Below are positions 55,537 to 64,000 of a stretch of DNA of 64,000 bases, piece by piece (positions within the stretch are counted from its first letter, which is position 1; every line of letters begins with the position of its first letter). Under the pieces are notes generated by a model, which saw only the letters and a list, made by a program, of their open reading frames with translations, had not been told where the DNA came from and did not search any database. The stretch comes from Craspedostauros australis. Its lineage: Eukaryota > Bacillariophyta > Bacillariophyceae > Mastogloiales > Achnanthaceae. A program made the translations under genes and the position numbers. Location of the stretch: positions 2,170,001-2,234,000 of the forward strand of contig JAMXDE010000005.1 of the NCBI GenBank assembly GCA_026770025.1. The letters run 5' to 3'.

Positions 55537-56458
55537 CGTGCTCGCGCGTGTGGTGCTCGTATGCTTGCCTCTCTTGATGGCGAAAATGATGATGGGTCAA
55601 ATCCCAATCCCGACCCTGTGTCCAAAACGCCCAGATGATCACGACGCGATCTCGTCCAATCTGCGAGTACTTGTGCTTGTACTTGTATGGCACCGACAAT
55701 GGAGCTGGAGCTGGAGCTTGAGCACAGTGTTCGAGTACTGCCCCCTTTCTAACTCTCTTGTGTCCAGGGACGTGGATGTGGATGTGGACGTGGATGCCGA
55801 TGTCTCGAATCCAATGCCAAATCAACAAGGACAGAGCAGGCAAATCTTGTGTCTTGTGCCTGTCCACGATCGCCTTCGCTGCATGGGATACTCGAGGCCT
55901 GTCTTCGTTGTTGGTGGCGTGGATGATCCACACACGAATCGGGTGTGTTTGCTGCGTTGAGATTTCGCTTGCTGCCTGTACTCCTCCTGTAGAGTACGAT
56001 GTTGCCCAAAATTTAGGCGTATTTTTGCGTGCTTGTCTCCGCCGAAATTTTAGCTCTCAAAATTCGGGATTCGCTCGTGAATGAGAGAAGAATGAATGCT
56101 CGTTTTGACACGATGGACTAAAACTGCAGTAGTCGGATGGATCATTCAATTTATTGTTGTCGGAGGATTCGTCTTGCGTCATCACCGATTTCCTCTCTCG
56201 CTCTGTTTCGTGGCGCCTTCTCTGTCGCGTTCCACTTGTTGGACATCCACGACATCGTTGCGTATCGCGAGAGAGAGGTGGAACGGGAGACACCAACATC
56301 TTCCAACAACATCAACGAGGTTCGGGACAAGATCTGCACCAACACCAAGAACGACCCTTGCACACATCAAAGAGTGCCAAACAAACATTGAGGAGAGAGA
56401 GGTTATCTGCAGCATCCCGGATACCGGATAACATCAGCAAGCGCACCGTGTCAACAAG
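55537..56458. other. Divergent promoter spacer TPR / ClpR
   Basis: 922 bp between outward-reading genes. Short tandem GGATGTGGATGTGGACGTGGATG lies near 55773-55797, and an imperfect hairpin (CCGAAATTTT at 56042-56051 against AAAATTCGG at 56059-56067). No gene is called. Confidence 0.45.
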
Positions 56459-57876
56459 ATGAAGTTCACATTGCAGATAGCAAGCGTGGGTGCTGTGCTG
56501 AGCGCTCTGGTTTCGCAATCATCAGCGTACTCCATCAACAGCAAGATCGGCGTCAATGGCAACAGCCTCAGCAGCAGGAGCGTCATCCCCAATCTTTCCA
56601 TTCCCAGCAACAGCAACAGCAACAACCATGGACCAATCACTCAGAAGGAGGTTCTGAGAATGACGACGAAGCGTGATACCATCAAGATGCCAACCCAGAC
56701 TCCGATGGTTCCATGGACTGTGAGTGGAGCGTTTGGGCTTCTTCCTGTCATGAGCAGAGAGTGGAGGCACTCTATTCGAATGCCACCGGTGTGACTGCTG
56801 ATGCCCATGTGCTTGTGCGTGCACGGAATAATGAAGACAATGAGGAGGATGAGGATGTATCGATGTGCCGAACAACAGCGCATGCTTTCATCCCATGGCG
56901 GTCTTCACGTGCAAAGTCTGTCTCCATGCACCTGTGACTAACTTCTGCTCACCTTCGTTCCATCAACCGTGTTACACTCCATCATGCTACTACCACCATG
57001 TGGCAAACTGCACGATGGTATCCATCTATTACATTATATCATACTCCACAAAATCACTCGTCTCGATTGCGATTGCGATTGCGATTGCAACTGTATTCGC
57101 CAACATCTTCGGACGTCGATCGAGTGCAGCCACCTGGTTCTGATTATGCGCAATTCGTGGATATCTACTCCGCCATGTACCGTGACAGAACCTTGATGAT
57201 CCACAAGTTCATCGATGAGGAGGTCGCGAATGAGCTCATTTCCATCATCCTGTACATGAGAAAGGAGGATTCCCGGCAGGACATCTCCATCTACTTCAAC
57301 GTTCCCGGTGCATTGCTGCGTCCTGCCCTGGCTGTCTACGATCTCATTCAGCAAACGAAGGAGAGTTGCGACGTCGAGACCGTCAACCTCGGCCTGTGCG
57401 CTGGCATGGGTGCCTTCCTGGCAGGCTCCGGAACGAAGGGCAAGCGATCGGCCATGCCCAACTCCCGCTTCCTCCTGCAACGCACCGGAATCGACAAGGT
57501 CTTCCAGGGCCAAGCCACGGACATCGTGCTCGAGGTCAGGAACGTCAAGGCGATGAACGACCGCATGGAGCTCGCGCTTTCCGACATGACGGGACAGACC
57601 ACGGAGAGGATCCAGCAGGATCTGAAGCGTGACTTCTACCTCGGTGCCGACGAGGCCGTGCAGTACGGATTGATCGATCAGGTCCTGCTCCCGGCCCCGT
57701 TGAAGCGCGCCGCACGCGGGCAGGAGGCCGATTTGGGTGCCTTCGAAGGCGAGGAAGAGCAGCGGTACCAGAATCAGGACAACGAAGGCGGTTGGGGCAA
57801 CCAGAGACCACAGCAGCCGCCGGCGGAGAAGAAGAAGAAGGACGACGATGATGGCCCGCAAATCGCCAAGGGATAG
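56459..57876 (+). CDS. ClpR: inactive Clp protease subunit, plastid-type, two exons
   Basis: Predicted 335 residues: exon 1 56459-56719, intron 56720-57129 (GTGAGT...GTGCAG), exon 2 57130-57876, joined at a codon boundary (PMVPWT-PPGSDYAQF). Residues 1-23 form a signal peptide (LQIASVGAVLSALVSQSSA), as for a plastid protein of a secondary-plastid alga. The core is ClpP-like (IDEEVANELISIILYM, GTKGKRSAMPNSRFLLQ, DFYLGADEAVQYGLIDQVL). The catalytic Ser position reads CAGMGA instead of ASMGA, and the His position reads LLQRT instead of IHQP, so two of three catalytic residues are gone. This is the ClpR type, which shares the plastid Clp ring with active ClpP. Acidic/basic tail EEEQRYQ...KKKKDDDDG. 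Confidence 0.88.
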
Positions 57877-58329
57877 AGTGCTGACATGTCGTCGCAAGCA
57901 GGTTGACGTCTTCGACAATTACGATCTTCGTGTCTATCCCGCCTATTCGACAATTATCACACGGCCTACTCTAATGAAGCATGTCGGCTGAGTGATCGAA
58001 CCAATTTTATTGTACACGTAGTGCAGTGAACAACTGACGATGTTCCCATCCGTTGTCTGCAGTTGCTGTTGCTGCCTTTCTTGACCCGGTAGTTCTCCCC
58101 AGAGAGACAGAGAGGGTGTGTGTGTGTGTGTCATGCAACGACCTACGTTCTGGTCCAAACACTGCCCCTGAGGTTTCTACAGTGGCGCGCTTCGACGCGA
58201 TTTGCCGCACAACGTGTCTCAAAAAGATCCGTTCTGTTCCCAACAACGCACATCGACAGCTCTCATCCAGCGCTCGTAGTAGTGCGTATACGGCCTCGGG
58301 TAGCTCGTTGAGCACTCTCAAACACAACC
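57877..58329. other. Spacer between ClpR and YeeZ-like genes
   Basis: 453 bp. A short GTGTGTGTGTGTGTGT run lies at about 58115-58131. No gene seen. Confidence 0.4.
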
Positions 58330-59496
58330 ATGGTGTTTCACATCACATCATCCACACTGTCAAGTCTGGCACTTGCCATCTTGGTGCTTCAGAATGACAT
58401 CCAACCGACCTTGCAGTTAGACGTCAAACCGCCAGCAGCCGCAAGCGCCGAATCATCGCTATTGATACTTGGGCTTGGGCGCGTCGGTTTGGATTGCGCA
58501 CGTCTTGCGCTGAAAGACCACAACTTCCAGACTGTGTACGGAACAGTGCGGTCGATGCCACCGCCACCATCCCATCCAGCCTCCGAACAGATCGACGCAA
58601 GCGCGACGCAGCAGCAGCTGCAACAACCCACCAGTGAAGATGGCATCACGAGGATACCGTTCGATGCCACGACCGTCACATCCATCCTCCCGCAATGCTC
58701 CCACATACTCTTCACGCTGCAACGGCCTGACGATCCCACGGGGCCTTACGAGCAGATCGTCGATTGCATCATCGACAACCTTCAATCGCATCCGACCAAC
58801 GTGCGATGGATCGGTTTGATTTCCACAACCGGCGTCTATGGCAATCATGATGGCGCTTGGGTTCATGAGGACTCCGAACTCCTCATCCAACCGCAAAGCA
58901 GTGCTTCCAAGTACGTGGACTACGAACAATTCTGGGAGACACAGATTCGACAGATCGAAGCAACAAGGCGCAACGATGACTGCCCACGCTTGCGCATCTT
59001 TCGAAGCAGCGGGATTTATGATGCCAACCGATCTGCCTTGCACACGGTTTACAAGCAGGGCATTGACAAGGAAAGCACCCAGGCCGAGGAGAGTCCCAAT
59101 GTCACCAATCGCATTCATTCGTTGGACATCGCCAGAGCGGTGCTGCATTCCACGAACCGCAATCTCAAGCCAATTTCGCGTGTGTACAATCTCGCCGACG
59201 ATTTGCCAGAAACTCGATCTGTGGTCCTGCGGTACGCGACGACGTTGTTGGAACAGAGAGGGGTTGTGGTCAAAGAAAAGGAGCCACCATCGGGCAAGGG
59301 TGATGCTGTGCAATCCAACCGTGATCGAAGACGGGTGCGGGAACGCAAGCTCGTATCCAACAAGCGCATGATGGACGAACTGTTTCCCGATGAACACTTG
59401 CTCTACCCAACGTACAAGGAGGGGTTGCTGGCAATTCTGGACGGCTCCGGCACACCATGGAGAGGTGAGATGCACCCAACGAAGCAGCACCAGTAG
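58330..59496 (+). CDS. YeeZ-like atypical short-chain dehydrogenase (Rossmann protein)
   Basis: 388 residues, ATG at 58330 in an ACC-ATGG context, single exon. The dinucleotide-binding loop is LLILGLGRVGLDCARLAL (GxGxVG), preceded by about 40 hydrophobic or Ala-rich residues that could be a targeting peptide. STTGVYGNHDGAWVHEDS, RLRIFRSSGIYDANRSAL, NRIHSLDIARAV and VYNLADDLP match extended/atypical SDR proteins of the YeeZ group. The active-site Tyr/Lys pair of classic SDRs is not clear, as is common in this group. No substrate is known for most members. Two low-complexity inserts (Pro/Gln-rich near residues 75-100; Lys/Arg-rich near residue 320). Confidence 0.78.
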   Translation: MVFHITSSTLSSLALAILVLQNDIQPTLQLDVKPPAAASAESSLLILGLGRVGLDCARLALKDHNFQTVYGTVRSMPPPPSHPASEQIDASATQQQLQQPTSEDGITRIPFDATTVTSILPQCSHILFTLQRPDDPTGPYEQIVDCIIDNLQSHPTNVRWIGLISTTGVYGNHDGAWVHEDSELLIQPQSSASKYVDYEQFWETQIRQIEATRRNDDCPRLRIFRSSGIYDANRSALHTVYKQGIDKESTQAEESPNVTNRIHSLDIARAVLHSTNRNLKPISRVYNLADDLPETRSVVLRYATTLLEQRGVVVKEKEPPSGKGDAVQSNRDRRRVRERKLVSNKRMMDELFPDEHLLYPTYKEGLLAILDGSGTPWRGEMHPTKQHQ

Positions 59497-59873
59497 AAGG
59501 ACAACGCAACATAACGCGAAAGACCGCTCTCAAGAGTGTGTATGTCTGCTAGACGTCACACTCCTCCAGTCGCAACACTGACCAAAGACGTTCCTTTCGT
59601 GCCGTTGCCGCCGTGGCAGCAACCCTTTTGTCTACTCTATGTTTTTGTTTTCAGTTTTTCTGCATGCGTTTTGAGTCTGCCATACTCGTGCTCATACTCG
59701 TGTAGCTTGATCATATCTCCCGCTCTCGGGGGCTGAATGTGGCATTCCATGCTGTGACGGTCACTTGCAGCCAAGATACTTAGCGGCGGCTGCTACCGTT
59801 GTTGTTGTGCAAAAATGGATTTTGCCAGAAGCAAGAGAACTCTCGACTCCAACTATCCATCCATTTATCACGC
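59497..59873. other. Spacer between convergent genes
   Basis: 377 bp between the stops of the YeeZ-like and XPO5 genes; no gene supported, presumably 3' UTRs. Confidence 0.45.
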
Positions 59874-62800
59874 TCAGAAATTGAAGGCGGCGAGCCCTTG
59901 CGGACCGCCAACTTCTCTGTTGCCGGACTGCGCCTGCTGCTGTTGCTTCATCATCATGCTGTGCGTCACGAGTTTTTCGGGAATATCCTCCACGACGCTC
60001 TTCTTGTGGGCGTTGTGCAGCAGGGACTCCGCTTGCACTGCCCTGTCGAATGCACCCAGCGCCGTTCCGCTCTGCTGTAGGCTATCCGAAACAACGCGCA
60101 AGAAATCCCGGATGATATCCTTCTGACCCTTGGCGGAGCGTTTTCGCTTCAAGTCGGCCTCAAGTTGTTTCACCATGTCAACCGTCACGCCCGGTAGGCT
60201 CGTCAGGAGTTTGCGCGGGATGTCGCTGGGTACCGTCAGAATCCCACCACCTTGCAGCGGAGTCGCGACCGTTCGAGTTTGTTCGAATGCATTTGGATTG
60301 TCGGCAGCGGCTGGCTGCTGCAGCCCTGCACCCTGCCCGCCCGGCTGCACGATCTGTCCAAGAACGAGTCGGCAGTAAATATCGCGCGCGACGTTGATCA
60401 TGTCCCATTCCACACCCACCATCCACTTGGGTTCCATGACCAGATTTTTCACGGACACCGAGAGCATGCGATTACCAAGGAGCTCGGTGTAACGCGGTGA
60501 CCACGCGGTTGCCTCTAGCATTCTATGGCAAATGCGCGTGATCCTTCTGCATATGTACGCATCCGGATAGCTCAAGCAACCGATGATGGTGAGGCACAGC
60601 GATCCAGCGATTTGCTCATTCTCCAAAAACAGGAAATGGCACAGAGCCGAGATTCGGGCCAGTCGTCTGGCATCCAACGCAGCCTGGTTCGACCTTTTGG
60701 GGGTGCCATCCGCATTGATGAGGCCCTCTGACGAGACTCTGTTTTTCGGGCCGAGATTGGCCTTGTTACGATTGGCATTGTCCTCTTTGGCAAGATTCGC
60801 GAGCACCAGCGCCCTGCAATCATCAGACGTGCGATTGAGTCCACGAGCACGTGTGTGCCATGCGCAAGCGATGCAGGATCATGGTACAATAGGAATATAT
60901 GTGGAATAGTGCCGGATTGCAGAAAAATGTGAGCACGAGCACTGACTGACTGATTAGCAACGCCATGGCGCATCCACACACCCGCGAAGTACACGGCCAT
61001 GTCCACACAAGACGAAGCCAATGGCGCGAAAACAAAGCCAAGCACAGCAAAGCAAAACAACAGGAACGACATGACGATGATCACAAGTGAAACTGCGTGC
61101 AAAAGTACGACGTACCAATCTCCCTTCAGTGCCAAAGCTGCCTGGATGACATCGCTGTAGATACGGCACATTTCCACACGGTGTTTCTCAACCGCTGCTT
61201 CTGCTGTGACGACATCCAAATCTCCCACAAAGATTCCTGATCTCGCATAAGACGATGTGTACCATTCCTCTCCACCACGCCCGGCCAACACCGCAGCGCT
61301 CTCCGCATTGCTCGTGAACATGGGTTTTCCAATATTGCTGGTTGGTGTGCCAAGGGCATCCAAAACAGGCGACCATGCCTTTGGAAAGCGGTATTGGACG
61401 TGCTGAAGCACTGGACCGAGGACAGGAGCCACATGAGTTGCGTACATTGAAAGTGGGCAGCTGACGAGCAGCACTTCAATGAATTGTTTCCTGCAGAGTA
61501 CAATGCAAAGGGCGAGGAAGAAGAGGAAAGACCCACGGGACAAGGAATGCAAGCACAAGCGAATGAATTAGTGTTTGCACGTACGAATATGATGCTGCTG
61601 TTGTTATCGATGTTGGTCGAATGCAATTGTGGTTCACATGTCGTGGAAGTGTGGCAGAATAAGCATGCAACGCAATGCAGTATTTCCACCCATGCATCCA
61701 TAACAGTAGCATTCCATACAGACAGTAATATGTATCAGTCGCCAGCGGGCCGTGTTGGACTTACAGATACTGAGTGAAGTGGCGATGTTCCAGGCACATC
61801 AAGAATTCGCGGTCCGCGATCACTGAGACGAACTGTGGGAAGAGTTCCGACATTTCGGGCGCAAACAACGCCCGTTGGGATGCTGCCAATCCCAAGAGTT
61901 GGAACGATGAGTTGCGCAATTCCTGCAACCACGAACTCCAGCGAGGTGCGAGGTTCATGTCACGTCGGTTCACTCCTGGGATGATGCTTCCCGCCGTGCC
62001 TCCCTCACCGAAGACTCCGCCGTTCTTGCCATCATTCTTCTGGCAGACGTAGGCCTCGTCGTCCGAAATGGCGAGTGCGTACCGCTGGATGCGATCCTTC
62101 AGCAATTCGGCCTGAACCTCTGGCCGGAGCAAGCGAAAGGCAACATCGACGACTCTCAGCACATGCGGCAATATCCTTGGCCACAAGGGCGTGAACGGAT
62201 CATCCACTGCCAAATCTCTGATGCTGATGGGGCCTTCGTCTGGGAAGTTCTGGAGGTTGGGATCTGCAGACGAGATCGATGGGAACGCCTGCATTGGTAT
62301 GCCGCCATTTGGGCGCTTCTTCGCTGCCTCATGGCATCGTTTGCCAACAGAGAGCAGCTGGTTGTACGCCGAGTAGAACCGTTGGAACCGTGCCGTGACA
62401 TTCTTCACGTTGGCGGCGTCCGTTACGCTTCCAGGCATCGATGCCGCGCCGGCAATCCCCAGCGATTCCATGAAGGCACCGACGGATGATATGGACTGCT
62501 GCACTTCGGCGGATTCCATCGTTCCAATCGCATCGGCCAGAACATTGGCGACGAACGTGGATCGTTGCAAAGGATCTTCGACTGCGGTTGCGACGCATGA
62601 AAGGAATTCGTACAGGTGCATCCTGTTGGTCGGGATGAGTTCGGATGATGGCAGCGACAGCAGGGACTTCGTTGCCTCGCTTAGCTGAGACAGCCATGGG
62701 ACCAGGTGATTGGGAACACGTTTGGCGACGGAAACGAGAGCTGAGCTGCTCTTCTTCCGCAGACTCACGATCTCGCCGCTCATCCGTCGACTGCCATCGG

Positions 62801-64000
62801 CCTCGACCTGTTGCAATCCCCAGTCGTCAGGTGCACGCAGGTACATCATCAGGACCTCGATGCCTTGCAACAGCGTTGACGGCTCGTACTTCCAGAAATG
62901 CTTCAGCGCCTCCAGGATCTGTGCTCGTCGGAACTTCAACCACAGATAATTCGGATTCCACTGCAAGACGGCCTGCACCAATTCGTTCATCGAATTCATG
63001 GTCTGCTCTCGGATTTCATGCCGCTTGTTCTGCCGATCGATCTTGTCCATTGTCTTGTTCTTGTCGAGTGCCCACACGGGAATGCCATGTAATGTGTTCT
63101 CCAACGGCTGGACGAGACCCTCGAACTGCCGCACGGCTTCGCTTTCTGGGGTGACCTGCTGGTTGCGCGGATCCAAGTTGTCGAGCGGCTGCCCATTTCC
63201 GTGGCTCGAGATTAGGGACTGCATGCGAGCATTGATCACTCTGCATGCTGTATTTGGTGCGGCATGGCCCAGAAATCGGAACAGCTGGCTGGCCCGTGAC
63301 CGCATGTCGCTAATCCAGGCGTCGTAGTCCTCCTCGTCATCCCAGCTCGCCTCCATGAGGTCAGCATGCGGATGGATTTGTTCGTTGACATCATCCCATC
63401 GGATCCGGACCATCATGTTTAGATAACCCGCGAGGACATCCTGCAGAAACGGCACCAGCAGCCGACCTCTGCTGATCTGGGGATCCCGCAGCAGGCACAC
63501 CCACATGTTGATCTGTTCCCCCAGCACTCTGCCTGACGGATGCTGCAGCATATCGACCAGCAGCCGCAGGAAGCGCGACAGGCTGGCAGATTCTGGCTTA
63601 GTGGCATCGAGAGTCTTTTTGTGGACCGTGTGGGAGATGTGAGAATTGACGACAGTAGCAAGCAGCCTCGAAAGCGACCTGTGGTATTTGAGCTGTGCTG
63701 ACAGCGGGTCCTGCAACGGATTGGCTTCGCCCGTCGCCGATGCTTTGGCAGCCGCGTACTCCTGCTCCGTCACGAACTGCTGTTCGGCCTGAGATATGGC
63801 ATCGGGTAACTCCTGAACGAGACGCATCCATTGCGCAAATTCGAACTTCCCTCGCTGACACAATCGTTCGAGGCACTCCAAGGCGAGGATCTGAATTCCC
63901 GCCGATGGCTCCCGGATGAGATGAAGGAAGGCAGCGGTGACATCCTGCTGCGGCGAGATGATCCAATCCAACGGCATGCTTCGGCAAAACTTGTCAAACG
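59874..64000 (-). CDS. XPO5: Exportin-5 (XPO5/HASTY), C-terminal part, runs off the window
   Basis: The open frame is still running at base 64000, so the N-terminal part (importin-beta-like, Ran-binding) lies outside. Visible exons: 64000-61765, 61490-61116 and 60813-59874, with introns of 274 and 302 bp (both GT-AG) that join in phase (FTQYL-KQFIEVLL and LKGDW-ALVLANLA). Family: exportin-5 repeats, supported by ARFQRFYSAYNQLLSVGKRC (compare the QRFFSTLYENC stretch of animal XPO5) and MYATHVAPVLGPVLQHV. XPO5 carries pre-miRNA and other structured RNA, in plants HASTY affects miRNA, through the nuclear pore with RanGTP. Helical HEAT-type repeats run throughout. A Gln/Gly-rich tail (MMMKQQQQAQSG) ends the protein. 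Confidence 0.85.

Noticed and set aside
1-64000. tRNA, rRNA or other structured RNA genes
   Set aside because: No cloverleaf or rRNA stretch was recognised by eye; a covariance-model scan would be needed to be sure.

Overview
The window looks like nuclear DNA of a photosynthetic stramenopile, most likely a diatom. The best clues are a plastid signal peptidase whose N-terminus carries a signal peptide ending in an ASAF-type motif (SASAFGP, 19.7 kb), a catalytically dead ClpR-type plastid protease subunit behind a signal peptide, a Trx-first thioredoxin/thioredoxin-reductase fusion, a Ty1/copia element, and tightly packed genes with few GT-AG introns of about 120 to 400 bp. I cannot name the species from sequence alone.

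Layout. 0.3-2.6 kb: a two-exon ankyrin-repeat gene. 2.69-10.19 kb: a young, non-autonomous Ty1/copia-type LTR element with two 615-bp LTRs and a 5-bp target duplication, inserted just behind that gene. 10.2-11.35 kb: spacer with a possible small inverted-repeat element. 11.35-26.8 kb: housekeeping block with a Trx-NTR fusion (-), EngB GTPase (-), GT49 glycosyltransferase (+), MATH-like/signal peptidase I fusion (-), PHD-finger/AT-hook chromatin protein (-) and an AlaX-type tRNA editing protein (+). 26.86-36.13 kb: a segment bounded by two perfect 137-bp inverted repeats with TTAA at both outer edges; it holds a 13-bp minisatellite, a diverged satellite of about 110 bp, and one large TLDc-domain gene whose low-complexity N-terminal part changes frame several times. 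36.9-64 kb: a second dense block with a membrane-anchored ankyrin protein (+), TIM23 (-), a 2OG-Fe(II) oxygenase (+), a TrhO/TSTD2 rhodanese (-), a methyltransferase-like protein with zinc knuckles (+), COQ2 (-), a DUF836-type glutaredoxin (+), a TPR/Mlp nuclear-basket protein with an FG-rich tail (-), ClpR (+), a YeeZ-like Rossmann protein (+) and exportin-5 (-, cut by the window end).

Many neighbours are divergent pairs sharing 250 to 900 bp upstream spacers (EngB/GT49, PHD/AlaX, TIM23/2OG, TrhO/MTase, COQ2/Grx, TPR/ClpR). The genes do not form one pathway; they serve organelle biogenesis (TIM23, COQ2, signal peptidase, ClpR, EngB), redox control (Trx-NTR, Grx), RNA handling and export (AlaX, TrhO, XPO5, TPR) and chromatin (PHD). 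Exon joins were inferred by hand from GT-AG sites and matching codon phase; none is backed by transcript data. The most unusual points are the TTAA-flanked 137-bp inverted repeats, the MATH-signal peptidase fusion, the FG-tailed TPR homologue, and the retroelement with one giant Gly/Pro/His/Asn-rich reading frame.
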